Numbered from the stretch's first letter, positions 8,433 to 17,081 are shown. The stretch is 64,000 nucleotides of DNA from Nocardioides oceani (GCF_030412965.1 NZ_JAUHJQ010000001.1:770060-834059), one strand, 5' to 3'. Notes: generated by a model not told the origin, from the sequence alone. Program-made: numbers and translations.

Positions 8433-9658
8433 CGGTTCTCCTGCGAGATCGAGGGCGCCTGGCGCAGGCGCGTGACGAGACGGGTGCGGAGGGAGGGCCG
8501 CGTGCCGCGGGGCCGGGCCAGCAGGCGGGCGACCACGAAGAGCAGCAGGACGAGGCCGAGCAGCACCGCGGCGGCGCCGTAGGCCCGCGTGATGGCGGTC
8601 GGCTCGCCGGAGCGGACCAGGGAGAAGATGTAGAGCGGCAGCGAGTTCATCGCGCCCTCACTCGGGTCGGCGACGAGGAACGCCGCCGCGCCGGAGGTGA
8701 GCAGCACGGGGCTGGTCTCGCCGATGCCGCGGGCGACGCCGAGGATCACCGCGGTCGCCAGGCCCGGCCGGGCGGTCGGCAGCACGACGCACCACACGGT
8801 GCGCCAGCGGCTGGCGCCCAGCGCCAGGCTCGCCTCGCGCAGGCCGGACGGCACGACGCGCAGGACGACGTCGGCGGCGCGGGCGATGATCGGCAGCATC
8901 ATCACCGCGATCGCCAGCGCGGCGGCCAGGCCCGAGCGCGGGTAGCCCAGCGCCCGGATCAGCACGGTGTAGACGAACAGGCCGGCGACGATCGAGGGCA
9001 GCGCGGTCATGGCCTCGACGACCGTGCGGACCAGGGTCGCGAACCGGCCGCCGACCTCGGTCATGAAGACCGCGGTGCCGATGCCGAGCGGCAGCGTGAT
9101 GACCAGCGCGATGCCGAGCTCGATCAGCGAGCCGACCACCGCGTGGGCGACGCCGCCACGGTCGAAGGAGTCCTTGGGGCCGACGCCGGCCATGTCGTCG
9201 AGGAAGAAGTTGAGGTGGGTCAGCGGGCGCCAGCCCTGCGAGACCACGTCGTAGACGGTGGTGACCAGCACGCCGGCGACGACCACCGCGCCGCCGGTCA
9301 CGAGCGCCTCGGCGAGCCGGTCGCGGACCTCGGTCGAGCCGCCCGACATCGCGGCGGTGGTGGCCGTCAGGGCCAGGCCCAGGCCGAACCACACGACGAC
9401 GAACCAGGCCGGGCCGGCCAGCGGCAGCAGCTGCTGGGTGAGGAGCCACGAGAGGCCGAGCGCCGCGGCCCACGGGCCGAGCCGGGAGAACTTCTCGTCG
9501 GGGCTGAGCCGGCCCAGGCTCGCGCGCGGGACCGCGGGCGCCGCGTCCTCGTCGTACGTCGGCAGGTGGGTGAGCGGCGCCGGCACGGCCGGCACGGCCG
9601 GCACGGCCGGCGTGGTCGCCTGGTCCGTCGGCGCCTCGGGCGGGAGCGTGGCGGTCAT
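8429..9658 (-). CDS. pstA: Phosphate ABC transporter permease PstA
   Basis: 409-residue inner-membrane permease. The C-terminal 290 residues carry the BPD-transporter fold with the EAA-type loop SLALGASRWRTVWCVVLPTA and ARGIGETSPVLL, which fit PstA. The N-terminal part is extended: a Pro/Ala-Val repeat (PAVPAVPAVPAP, from a GC-rich tandem repeat near 9578-9610) and an extra pair of membrane helices before the core. ATG at 9658 overlaps the pstC stop (ATGA). Together with PstC it forms the channel powered by PstB. Confidence 0.92.
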   Translation of the reverse strand: MTATLPPEAPTDQATTPAVPAVPAVPAPLTHLPTYDEDAAPAVPRASLGRLSPDEKFSRLGPWAAALGLSWLLTQQLLPLAGPAWFVVVWFGLGLALTATTAAMSGGSTEVRDRLAEALVTGGAVVVAGVLVTTVYDVVSQGWRPLTHLNFFLDDMAGVGPKDSFDRGGVAHAVVGSLIELGIALVITLPLGIGTAVFMTEVGGRFATLVRTVVEAMTALPSIVAGLFVYTVLIRALGYPRSGLAAALAIAVMMLPIIARAADVVLRVVPSGLREASLALGASRWRTVWCVVLPTARPGLATAVILGVARGIGETSPVLLTSGAAAFLVADPSEGAMNSLPLYIFSLVRSGEPTAITRAYGAAAVLLGLVLLLFVVARLLARPRGTRPSLRTRLVTRLRQAPSISQENR

Positions 9659-10665
9659 GCGTCGGTCCCCGCACCGGAGCGGCTGCGGCCGACGACGACC
9701 GCGGCGAGGGTGTTGACGACGAGCGTGATGAGGAACAGCACGAAGCCGGCGGCGAGCAGCGCGGAGAGCTGGGCGTCGCTGGCCTCGCCGAAGCGGCCGG
9801 CGATGAGGGCGCTGACGGTGCTGGTCCCGATCTCCAGGACGTTCCACTTCAGCTCGAAGGCGGGCGACACGATGAGGAAGACCGCGATCGTCTCGCCGAG
9901 CGCCCGGCCCAGGCCGAGCATCGTGCCGCCGATGATGCCGCCGCGGCCGAAGGGCAGCACGACGGTGCGGATCATCCCCCAGCGGGTGGAGCCGAGCGCG
10001 AGCGCCGCCTCCTTCTCGCCGGGCGGGGTCTGGGAGAACACCTGGCGCATCACCGCGCACGACATCGGCATCACCATCGCGGCGACGGCGATGCCGGCGC
10101 AGAACGCGCTGGCGGTGTAGCGGCTGGCGTCCCACACCGCGGCGTCCGGGTCGGACCCGCGGACGTCGAAGAGGGGGATCCAGCCCAGGTTGCGGTGCAG
10201 CCACAGCGCCAGCTCGGCCGCGTGCGGCATCACCAGCGAGAAGCCCCAGAGGCCGTAGACGATCGAGGGGATCGCGGCCATGAGGTCGACGAGCGAGACC
10301 AGCGTCGAGCGGAGCCGCGCCGGGGCGTACTCGCTGATGTAGAGCGCGGTCAGCAGTGCCAGCGGGAAGGCGAAGGCCATCGCGACCAGCGCGACCGAGG
10401 CGGTCCCGGCGAGCACGGCGGCGATGCCGACGACGTCGGCCTCGGGCTGCCACTGGGTCTCGGTGAAGAACGACCAGCCGTACCGGTCCAGGGTCGGGTA
10501 GGCCTGCCAGGCGAGGAAGAGGCCGACGCCCCCGGTCACCACCAGCACGGACGCGCCGACGGCACGGCTGGCGTGCTCGAAGACCGCGTCCGCGCCGGTG
10601 GCGCGACGGGAGATCCGGCGGGGACGTACGTCGTCGTCCGTGCCGGGCAGCGGGAGGGTGGTCAC
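9655..10665 (-). CDS. pstC: Phosphate ABC transporter permease PstC
   Basis: 336-residue permease, first gene of the operon. Features are about six membrane helices, the PstC phrases DLMAAIPSIVYGLWGF and GIAVAAMVMPM, the EAA loop ALALGSTRWGMIRTVVLPFG and GRALGETIAVFLI. GTG start at 10665 with a weak AGGA site 6 bases upstream. A PHO-box-like array and a strong hairpin lie in the 153 bases between it and terC, so transcription probably starts there under PhoP control. Confidence 0.94.
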   Translation of the reverse strand: MTTLPLPGTDDDVRPRRISRRATGADAVFEHASRAVGASVLVVTGGVGLFLAWQAYPTLDRYGWSFFTETQWQPEADVVGIAAVLAGTASVALVAMAFAFPLALLTALYISEYAPARLRSTLVSLVDLMAAIPSIVYGLWGFSLVMPHAAELALWLHRNLGWIPLFDVRGSDPDAAVWDASRYTASAFCAGIAVAAMVMPMSCAVMRQVFSQTPPGEKEAALALGSTRWGMIRTVVLPFGRGGIIGGTMLGLGRALGETIAVFLIVSPAFELKWNVLEIGTSTVSALIAGRFGEASDAQLSALLAAGFVLFLITLVVNTLAAVVVGRSRSGAGTDA

Positions 10666-10683
10666 GGTGGTCCTGATCTGGTC

Positions 10684-10712
10684 GGGCGCGCGGACCAGGT
10701 GTCCGCGCGCCC
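10684..10712 (-). other. Perfect 12-bp stem-loop in the pstC leader
   Basis: Arms GGGCGCGCGGAC (10684-10695) and GTCCGCGCGCCC (10701-10712) pair without mismatch around a 5-base loop, 18 bases before the pstC GTG. No T-run follows. It could end read-through from terC or act as a 5' leader structure of the pst transcript. Confidence 0.6.
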
Positions 10713-10733
10713 TGAATGCTCAGGACCCTCCGG

Positions 10734-10792
10734 GAACGGATGGGCCGCCTCCGGTGAACGGCCGGGGAACTCGTCTCCGGCCTTTCCCGAAC
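10734..10792 (-). promoter_or_regulatory. PHO-box-like PhoP operator upstream of pstC
   Basis: On the minus strand GTTC begins four 11-base units; their GAAC complements lie at 10734, 10756, 10767 and 10789 on the plus strand, spaced exactly 22, 11 and 22 bases. The best unit is GTTCACCGGAG, close to the Streptomyces PhoP direct-repeat unit consensus GTTCACC plus four bases. The array ends about 70 bases before the pstC start, a normal place for an activator site. Confidence 0.75.
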
Positions 10793-10818
10793 AGGTCAGG
10801 CGCCGCCGTTCCCGCTGG

Positions 10819-11886
10819 TCACAAGGGACTACTCGAACCCTGGCCCGCATGGCCCGAACGGGCCAGGGGTGCCCCCGTGAGCTCCTCGATGAGCTCCTCT
10901 CCGGCGTGCTCCTCGGCGGCGTCGTGGCGGCGCCGCGAGGCCAGGAGGCTGGTGGTGACCGTGACGGCGAGGACGCCGACGATCACGGCCAGCGACGCCA
11001 GCGTCGGGATCTCCGGGACCGACGGCCACACCAGGTGGGCCCAGTGCAGGACGAGCTTGACGCCGATGAAGCCGAGGATCGCGGCCAGGCCGTAGGAGAG
11101 GTGCGCCAGCTTCGAGAGCGCGCCCTCGAGCACGAAGTAGAGCGCCCGCAGGCCGAGCAGCGCGAAGGCGTTGGTCGCGAAGACGAGGAACGGGTCTCCG
11201 GTGATGCCGTAGACCGCCGGGACGGAGTCGACCGCGAAGACGACGTCGGTGGCGAAGACCGCGATGACGACCAGCGCGAGCGGGGTCAGCGCCCGGCGGG
11301 TGCGGCCGGCGACGGTGGTGCGGGTCAGCATCCGCGGGCCCTCGTAGTCCTCGGTCACCGGGAAGACCCGGCGCACCAGCCGGACCACGCGCATGTCGTC
11401 GACGTCGGTGGAGTGCTCCTGGCCGCGGACGGCGTCGCGGAGCAGCTTGAGGCCGGTGAGGAGCAGGACCGCGCCGAAGACCAGGAAGACCCAGTCGAAC
11501 GCCGCGAGGGCGGCCGCCCCGAGCGCGATGAAGATGCCGCGGAGCACGAGCGCGCCGACGATGCCGTACAGCAGGACGCGCTGCTGCAGCTCGCGCGGCA
11601 CGGCGAAGGCCGCCAGCAGGAGCATGAAGACGAACAGGTTGTCGACGCTCAGCGTCTTCTCGACCAGGTAGCCGGTGTAGTACTCCACGCCGGTCGTGCT
11701 GCCGTGCTGCGCCCAGATCCAGACGCCGAAGGCGAGCGGGAGGGCGACGTAGAACGCCGACCAGCCGAGCGCCTCCTTCATGGAGACCTCGTGGGGACGG
11801 CGCGTCAGCAGGAAGTCGACGAGCAGGAGGACCAGGACGGCACCGATGGTGACCGTCCACAGCAGGGGTGTGCCGATGGTGGGCAT
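10819..11886 (-). CDS. TerC family membrane protein (probable Mn efflux)
   Basis: 355-residue integral membrane protein with about nine helices. TerC hallmarks are the acidic helix residues in LSVDNLFVFMLL and ATDVVFAVDSVPAVYG, plus TNAFALLGLRALYF. The start at 11886 is preceded by GAGGAG at 6 bases. Family members have been linked to manganese export and metalation of secreted enzymes. A probable yybP-ykoY riboswitch in the leader supports manganese control. It runs in the same direction as the pst operon, with 153 bases between them. Confidence 0.88.
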   Translation of the reverse strand: MPTIGTPLLWTVTIGAVLVLLLVDFLLTRRPHEVSMKEALGWSAFYVALPLAFGVWIWAQHGSTTGVEYYTGYLVEKTLSVDNLFVFMLLLAAFAVPRELQQRVLLYGIVGALVLRGIFIALGAAALAAFDWVFLVFGAVLLLTGLKLLRDAVRGQEHSTDVDDMRVVRLVRRVFPVTEDYEGPRMLTRTTVAGRTRRALTPLALVVIAVFATDVVFAVDSVPAVYGITGDPFLVFATNAFALLGLRALYFVLEGALSKLAHLSYGLAAILGFIGVKLVLHWAHLVWPSVPEIPTLASLAVIVGVLAVTVTTSLLASRRRHDAAEEHAGEELIEELTGAPLARSGHAGQGSSSPL

Positions 11887-11892
11887 GCAGGA

Positions 11893-12020
11893 CTCCTCGA
11901 ACGGGTGTCGTTCGAGGTCTCCCCCACCCGGTGGTCCGGACGAGCCGGGCCGGGCGGCCACCGGGACGTCGCAGGGGACGTCGTACTGACCGGCGGCTCT
12001 GAGCGGGGTACTCCCCTCGG
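11893..12020 (-). promoter_or_regulatory. Probable yybP-ykoY manganese riboswitch with sequestered ribosome site
   Basis: The leader of terC shows the conserved blocks of the yybP-ykoY aptamer in order on the minus strand: GAGGGGAGTA near 12018-12009, CGGTCAGTACGACG about 30 bases later, and GGGGGAGACC ending near 11916. The last CC of GAGACC is also the start of CCTCGAACG (11917-11909), which pairs perfectly with CGTTCGAGG (11903-11895); that second arm contains most of the GAGGAG ribosome site. The two folds compete, so ligand binding should free the ribosome site and turn translation on. The aptamer identity is from memory of the motif, not a covariance search. Confidence 0.68.
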
Positions 12021-12062
12021 ACAGCAGCGTAGAGGACCGGTCCAAGGCACGATGATCTCCGC

Positions 12063-12884
12063 GTGGACACCTCGACGCTGCTGCTGGTCGTCGCGGTCGC
12101 GCTCGAGGGGGTGGGGCTCGCCGTGCTGCTGGGGCTGTGGCTGGGCGGCCGGCGCCGGGTGCGGTTCCTGCGCGCGAAGGTCGCGGCGCTGAGCGGCGAG
12201 CGCAAGCCGCCCCGGAGGCTGGTGCCCCGGCCCGACGAGGTGGTCAAGGCGGTGTGGGAGACCGCGGCGCTCGTGCGGGAGAAGGGCTTCGGCGGCGCGC
12301 TGCGCAGCTCGGTCGAGGACCTCGCCGGCTGGGCGCAGGTCGAGCGGCCGGACCTGGTGCGGATGGCCGGCGCCGACGGGACGGTCGCGATCCTCTTCTC
12401 CGACATCGAGGGCTCCACGGCGCTCAACGACCAGCTCGGGGACAAGGCGTTCGTCAAGCTGCTGGCCCGCCACGACCAGCTGGTCCGCAGCCGCGTCGCC
12501 CGGCACGGTGGGCACGTGGTCAAGACCCAGGGCGACGGGTTCATGGTCGCCTTCCCGACCGCCGAGGCCGCGGTGCGCTGCGCCGCGTCGGTGCAGCGCG
12601 CCCTGGACCGCGGCCGGCTCAAGGGCCGCACGCCGGTCGCCGTGCGGATCGGCGTCCACCAGGGCGACGTGGTCCACCGCGACAACGACATCTTCGGCCG
12701 CAACGTCGCGCACGCCGCCCGCGTCGCGGCGCTCGCCGCCGGCGGGGAGGTCCTCGTGAGCGGTCCCGTCGTCGACGCCCTCGCCGAGGTCGACGACCTC
12801 GTGCTCGACCAGCCCCGCGCCGTCGAGCTCAAGGGGCTCGCCGGCGAGCACCTCGTCGCCGCGGTCGACTGGTCGGTGGGCTAG
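12063..12884 (+). CDS. Membrane-anchored class III adenylate/guanylate cyclase
   Basis: 273 residues, GTG start, divergent from terC. One N-terminal membrane helix (about 6-28), a linker, then a cyclase homology domain (about 105-270). Metal-binding Asp114 (LFSDIEGST) and Asp158 ([11 protein letters not shown]) are present, Lys154 fits adenine recognition, and the transition-state Asn/Arg pair lies in [12 protein letters not shown]. All catalytic positions look intact, so it probably makes cAMP. No sensor domain beyond the anchor. A second cyclase gene lies at 48.1 kb next to a cNMP-binding protein. Confidence 0.88.
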   Translation: MDTSTLLLVVAVALEGVGLAVLLGLWLGGRRRVRFLRAKVAALSGERKPPRRLVPRPDEVVKAVWETAALVREKGFGGALRSSVEDLAGWAQVERPDLVRMAGADGTVAILFSDIEGSTALNDQLGDKAFVKLLARHDQLVRSRVARHGGHVVKTQGDGFMVAFPTAEAAVRCAASVQRALDRGRLKGRTPVAVRIGVHQGDVVHRDNDIFGRNVAHAARVAALAAGGEVLVSGPVVDALAEVDDLVLDQPRAVELKGLAGEHLVAAVDWSVG

Positions 12885-12941
12885 CGCACCCGCCGGCGTC
12901 CGGGGCGGTCGCCGTCGTTCACCTGCGCGGTTCTGACCGGA

Positions 12942-12955
12942 TGCAAGCGCTTGCA
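12942..12955. promoter_or_regulatory. LacI-type palindrome upstream of the orphan receiver
   Basis: TGCAAGCGCTTGCA is a perfect 14-base palindrome with the central CG and flanking TGCAA/TTGCA of LacI/GalR family operators. It lies 68 bases before the receiver start; no LacI-type gene is in the window. Confidence 0.5.
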
Positions 12956-12970
12956 CACGTCGCCATCGCT

Positions 12971-12984
12971 CAATCGGACGATTG
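12971..12984. promoter_or_regulatory. Inverted repeat CAATCG-GA-CGATTG
   Basis: Six-base arms separated by two bases, 39 bases upstream of the receiver gene and 15 bases after the LacI-type palindrome. Its AT content is higher than the surroundings, fitting a promoter or regulator site. No known consensus is recognised. Confidence 0.3.
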
Positions 12985-13022
12985 TGGTCACCCGCGACCG
13001 CTCCCCGCGCGATCCTCGGAGC

Positions 13023-13391
13023 ATGGCCACGGTCCTGGTCGCCGACGACGACCCCGACATCCGCTACCTCCTCGAGGTGACCCTGCAGCTCTCGGGGCAC
13101 GAGGTGGTCTCCGCCGCCGACGGCCGCGAGGCGCTGCGGGTGCACGCGAAACACGACGTCGACGTGGCGGTGCTCGACGTCTCGATGCCCGACGCGACCG
13201 GGTTGGACGTCATCCGCTCGATCCGCAGCGGCGACCGCAACGCGAGCATCCCGATCGTGCTGCTCACCGCCCTGGCCCACCCCGACGACCGGGAGCGCGG
13301 CCTCGCGGCCGGCGCCGACGACTACATGACCAAGCCGTTCAGCATGCGCTCGCTGTGCTCCTGGGTCGACGCGCACGCAGCCACCCCCTGA
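13023..13391 (+). CDS. Single-domain response regulator (receiver only)
   Basis: 122-residue CheY-like protein. The acidic pocket is Asp8-Asp10 (VADDDPD), the phosphoacceptor Asp52 (VAVLDVSMPD), the switch Thr82 (VLLTALAH) and the conserved Lys104 (YMTKPF). No output domain follows. The ATG at 13023 is preferred because the domain begins immediately; an upstream in-frame ATG at 12951 would add 24 residues with no domain match. No histidine kinase is adjacent, so the partner is unknown. Two palindromes lie in the 138-base upstream gap. Confidence 0.88.
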   Translation: MATVLVADDDPDIRYLLEVTLQLSGHEVVSAADGREALRVHAKHDVDVAVLDVSMPDATGLDVIRSIRSGDRNASIPIVLLTALAHPDDRERGLAAGADDYMTKPFSMRSLCSWVDAHAATP

Positions 13392-13470
13392 CCCGTCCCG
13401 GACCCGCCCGGACCCGCCCAGCGCCCGCCCCGTACGCCGCCGCTCGACCGGCATGGGCGAGCATGTCGCC

Positions 13471-15144
13471 ATGGCTGACCTGACCCCGCCGCTGGACGCC
13501 GACCTCGTCGTCGTGGGAGCCGGCCTCGCCGGCCTGGTCGCGGCGGCGGAGGCCGCCGACGCGGGCCGGCGCGTGCTCCTGCTGGACCAGGAGGGCGAGC
13601 AGAACCTCGGCGGGCAGGCGTTCTGGAGCCTCGGCGGCCTGTTCCTCGTCGACAGCCCCGAGCAGCGCCGGATGGGCGTCAAGGACAGCCTCGAGCTGGC
13701 CCGCCAGGACTGGTTCGGCAGCGCGCAGTTCGACCGCCCCGAGGACCGCTGGCCGCGCGCCTGGGCCGAGGCGTACCTCCAGTTCGCCGCCGGCGAGAAG
13801 CGCGCCTGGCTGCGGCAGATGGGCCACCGGATCTTCCCCGTCGTGGGCTGGGCCGAGCGCGGCGACGGCACCGCCAGCGGCCACGGCAACTCGGTCCCCC
13901 GGTTCCACATCACCTGGGGCACCGGCCCCGGTGTCGTCGAGCCGTTCGAGCGACGGGTCCGCGAGCACGTCGCCACCGGCCGCATCCGGCTCGCCCTGCG
14001 GCACCGCGTCGACGACCTGCTCGTCGAGGGCGGCGTCGCCGTCGGCGTGCGCGGCGCCGTCCTGGAGCCGACCTCCGTCGACCGCGGCCGGCCGTCGAGC
14101 CGCACGGTCGTCGGCGACTTCGAGGCCCGCGGGGCCGCGGTGCTCGTGACGAGCGGCGGGATCGGCGGCGACCACGAGCTGGTACGCCGCAACTGGCCGG
14201 CCCGGCTCGGCACCCCGCCGCGGCGGATGGTCGCGGGCGTCCCGGCCCACGTCGACGGCCGGATGCTCCGGATCGCCCAGGACGCCGGCGCGACCGTCGT
14301 CAACCCCGACCGGATGTGGCACTACGTCGAGGGCCTGCGCAACTGGGACCCGATCTGGGAGAACCACGGCATCCGGATCCTCCCGGGGCCGTCCTCGCTG
14401 TGGCTCGACGCCGAGGGCAACCGGTTGCCGGCGCCGTACTTCCCCGGCTTCGACACCCTCGGCACGCTGCGGCACCTGCGGGCGACCGGCCACGACTACT
14501 CGTGGTTCGTGCTGACCCAGAGGATCATCGAGAAGGAGTTCGCGCTGTCGGGCTCCGAGCAGAACCCCGACCTCACCGGCAAGGACGTCCGCCTGCTGCT
14601 GTCGCGGGTCAAGAAGGGCGCGGCCGGGCCGGTCGAGGCGTTCAAGCAGCACGGCGAGGACTTCGTCGTCGCCGACACCCTCGAGGAGCTGGTCGCCGGG
14701 ATGAACCGCGTCGCCGACGAGGACGTCCCGCCGATCGACGCCGCCCGGCTGCGCACCCTCGTCGAGGCCCGCGACCGCGAGATGGACAACGCCTACAGCA
14801 AGGACGCGCAGGTCACCGCGATCCGCGGGGCGCGCAGCTTCCTCGGCGACAGGCTGATCCGGGTCGCGAGCCCGCACAAGCTGCTCGACCCCGCGGCCGG
14901 CCCGCTCATCGCCGTGCGGCTCAACATCCTCTCCCGCAAGACCCTCGGCGGGCTCGAGACCGACCTCGACGGCCGCTGCCTGCGCGCCGACGGCACGCCG
15001 TACCCCGGCCTGTACGCCGCGGGCGAGGTGGCCGGCTTCGGGGGCGGCGGGATGATGGGCTACAACGCGCTCGAGGGGACGTTCCTCGGCGGCTGCCTGT
15101 TCTCCGGCCGGGTCGCCGGGCGGGCAGCGGCCGCGGCCGTCTGA
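13471..15144 (+). CDS. FAD-binding dehydrogenase (COG3573-type oxidoreductase)
   Basis: 557-residue flavoprotein. The N-terminal dinucleotide-binding motif VVGAGLAGLVAAAEA is followed by LLLDQEGEQNLGGQAFWSLGG, and the C-terminal flavin motif YPGLYAAGEVAGFGGGG precedes GYNALEGTFLGGCLFSGR. This layout matches the fumarate-reductase/ketosteroid-dehydrogenase superfamily and the group usually annotated only as FAD-binding dehydrogenase; the substrate is unknown. ATG at 13471 places the flavin motif at the usual distance; ATG 13453 in the same frame is possible. It stands alone, convergent with the HAD gene. Confidence 0.82.
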   Translation: MADLTPPLDADLVVVGAGLAGLVAAAEAADAGRRVLLLDQEGEQNLGGQAFWSLGGLFLVDSPEQRRMGVKDSLELARQDWFGSAQFDRPEDRWPRAWAEAYLQFAAGEKRAWLRQMGHRIFPVVGWAERGDGTASGHGNSVPRFHITWGTGPGVVEPFERRVREHVATGRIRLALRHRVDDLLVEGGVAVGVRGAVLEPTSVDRGRPSSRTVVGDFEARGAAVLVTSGGIGGDHELVRRNWPARLGTPPRRMVAGVPAHVDGRMLRIAQDAGATVVNPDRMWHYVEGLRNWDPIWENHGIRILPGPSSLWLDAEGNRLPAPYFPGFDTLGTLRHLRATGHDYSWFVLTQRIIEKEFALSGSEQNPDLTGKDVRLLLSRVKKGAAGPVEAFKQHGEDFVVADTLEELVAGMNRVADEDVPPIDAARLRTLVEARDREMDNAYSKDAQVTAIRGARSFLGDRLIRVASPHKLLDPAAGPLIAVRLNILSRKTLGGLETDLDGRCLRADGTPYPGLYAAGEVAGFGGGGMMGYNALEGTFLGGCLFSGRVAGRAAAAAV

Positions 15145-15153
15145 GCGAGCCCG

Positions 15154-15948
15154 CTAGAACGCGCCGCCCCGCGCCACCGCGACCAGGTCGGCCACCGAGT
15201 CGACGACCCGCGTCGGACGGTACGGGAAGGTCTCGACCTGCTCCCGGCGGGTGGACCCCGTGGTCACCAGCACCGTGCGCAGGCCCGCCTCGAGGCCGCT
15301 GATGATGTCGGTGTCCATCCGGTCGCCGACCATCACCGCCGACTCCGAGTGCGCGTCGAGCCGGTTGAGCGCCGAGCGCATCATCAGCGGGTTCGGCTTG
15401 CCGATGAAGTACGGCGTCCGCCCGGTCGCGGTGCTGATCAGCGCGGCCACCGACCCGGTCGCCGGGAGCTTCCCCTGCTGGCTGGGCCCGCTCGGGTCGG
15501 GGTTGGTCGCGATGAACCGCGCCCCGTCGTCGATGAGCCGGATCGCCTTGGTGATCGCCTCGAAGGAGTAGGTGCGGGTCTCGCCGAGCACGACGTAGTC
15601 GGGGTCGCGGTCGGTCAGCACGTAACCGATGTCGTGCAGCGCCGTGGTCAGCCCGGCCTCGCCGACGACGTACGCCCGGCCCTCGGGGCGCTGGTCGGCG
15701 AGGAACTGCGCGGTCGCCAGGGCGGAGGTCCAGATCGCGCCCTCCGGCACGTCGATGCCGCTCGCCAGCAGCCGCGAGCGCAGGTCGCGCGGGGTGAAGA
15801 TCGAGTTGTTGGTCAGCACCAGGAACGGCCGGCCCGAGGACCGGAGCGCCTCGAGGAACTCGCTCGCCCCGGGGATCGGCACCTCCTCGTGGACGAGGAC
15901 GCCGTCCATGTCGGTCAGCCAGTACTCGATCGGGCGGTCCTCGCTCAT
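15154..15948 (-). CDS. HAD-IIA family sugar/nucleotide phosphatase (NagD-like)
   Basis: 264 residues. HAD motif [13 protein letters not shown] (nucleophile Asp and acid Asp), motif II LTNNS, the IIA cap between motifs II and III, motif III Lys in FIGKPNP, and motif [12 protein letters not shown]. These place it with NagD and related p-nitrophenyl/sugar-phosphate phosphatases. ATG at 15948 gives the normal family length. It ends 9 bases after the convergent dehydrogenase stop; 32 bases separate it from the alpha/beta hydrolase upstream, so the two may be co-transcribed. Confidence 0.87.
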   Translation of the reverse strand: MSEDRPIEYWLTDMDGVLVHEEVPIPGASEFLEALRSSGRPFLVLTNNSIFTPRDLRSRLLASGIDVPEGAIWTSALATAQFLADQRPEGRAYVVGEAGLTTALHDIGYVLTDRDPDYVVLGETRTYSFEAITKAIRLIDDGARFIATNPDPSGPSQQGKLPATGSVAALISTATGRTPYFIGKPNPLMMRSALNRLDAHSESAVMVGDRMDTDIISGLEAGLRTVLVTTGSTRREQVETFPYRPTRVVDSVADLVAVARGGAF

Positions 15949-15980
15949 GGCGCCGAGTCTGGCACCCGGGCGAGCGGCGG

Positions 15981-16910
15981 TCACTCCGCCAGCACGCGCC
16001 GGACGACCGCCTCGACGTCCCCGGCCGCGAGGCCACCGGCGCGGGCGGCCCGGACCGCCTCGGCCAGCCGCTCGGCCTGGGGCGGCGGCGGCGCCTCCTC
16101 GGGCCCGAGCGCGTGCTCGCGGACCAACCGGGCGACCTCCAGCGGCGCCTCGGCCGGGGCGAGGTGCGCCACGCCGTCGAGCTCGACGAAGCGGCCGTCC
16201 CGCACGCCGTCGGCCAGCTCGCGGACCTGTGCGGGAGGAGCGGGTACGTCGGCGGAGCCGCCGACCGCGAGCACCGGGACCGCGACCTCGCCCAGCCGCC
16301 CGCGGGCGTCGAAGCCGGCCAGCGCGCCGCACACCGCGGCGTACCCCTCGTCGTCGGCGTCGGTCAGCGAGCGGAGCAGCGCGGCCGCGCGCTCGGGCTC
16401 GCCCTCGACGAAGCCGGGCCCGAACCAGCGCCGGGTCGACGCCTCGACGAGCGCCTCGGTCCCGCGCTCGCGCACCGTCGCGGCGCGCTCGGACCACGAC
16501 TCCGGGCTGCCGAGGCGCGCGGCGGTGCCGAGCAGGGTGGCGCTCTCGACCCGGTCGGGCGCGTCGAGCAGCAGCTGGAGCCCGACGGCGCCGCCGACCG
16601 AGACGCCGGCGTAGTGGAAGCGCGGCGCCTGGAGCGCCTGCGCCATGGTGTCGACGAGGTCGAGCACCGCGGCCGCGAGGGCGGCGACGGTCAGCGGCTC
16701 GTCGCGGCCGCCCGGCTCGGACGGACCCGGCGCGAGGCGGTGGATGCCGTGGCCCGGCAGGTCCCAGGCGACGAGCTGGAAGTCGCGCGCGAGCTCACGC
16801 GCGCAGTCGCCCCACAGGGCGCTCGCCGAGGTGCCCAGCGACGGACCGAGGACGAGGAGGGGCAGGTCGGGTCGGCCCCCGAGGCGGACGGCGGTCAGCG
16901 AGACGGTCAC
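15981..16910 (-). CDS. Alpha/beta hydrolase, 3-oxoadipate enol-lactonase-like
   Basis: 309 residues, GTG start. The oxyanion region is [14 protein letters not shown], the nucleophile elbow GVSVGGAVG, and the late His in [14 protein letters not shown]. The opening and elbow resemble PcaD (3-oxoadipate enol-lactonase). A charged helical tail of about 40 residues follows the hydrolase fold; in PcaL fusions a decarboxylase sits there, but here the tail is too short. No other protocatechuate genes are adjacent, so the exact substrate is open. Confidence 0.72.
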   Translation of the reverse strand: MTVSLTAVRLGGRPDLPLLVLGPSLGTSASALWGDCARELARDFQLVAWDLPGHGIHRLAPGPSEPGGRDEPLTVAALAAAVLDLVDTMAQALQAPRFHYAGVSVGGAVGLQLLLDAPDRVESATLLGTAARLGSPESWSERAATVRERGTEALVEASTRRWFGPGFVEGEPERAAALLRSLTDADDEGYAAVCGALAGFDARGRLGEVAVPVLAVGGSADVPAPPAQVRELADGVRDGRFVELDGVAHLAPAEAPLEVARLVREHALGPEEAPPPPQAERLAEAVRAARAGGLAAGDVEAVVRRVLAE

Positions 16911-16947
16911 GCCGACAGTGTCCCGTCCGCCCGGGGGCGCGCGGCCG

Positions 16948-17019
16948 TCAGAGGACGAGCAGGGCCAGGACGATGACGGCGATGATCAGGGCGATGATGG
17001 CGATGGTGCGGGTGTTCAT
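16948..17019 (-). CDS. Very small membrane protein, 23 residues
   Basis: ATG at 17019 with the ribosome site AAAGGTGA a few bases upstream; TGA at 16948-16950. The product starts MNTRTIAII and the remaining residues are almost all Ile, Ala, Val and Leu, enough for one membrane helix ending at the last residue. Start site, reading frame and hydrophobicity all support a real gene, and from memory similar MNTRTIA peptides occur in other actinobacteria. Function unknown. It lies between the divergent-side ends of the TetR gene and the hydrolase gene, all on the minus strand. Confidence 0.7.
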   Translation of the reverse strand: MNTRTIAIIALIIAVIVLALLVL

Positions 17020-17081
17020 GGTTCACCTTTCTCGGGGGTGCCCGGCTGGTGCCCGCCCCCTCGGCCCCACAAACGTGCAGG

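Noticed and set aside
9578..9610. Intergenic tandem repeat
   Set aside because: It lies inside pstA and codes a Pro-Ala-Val linker.
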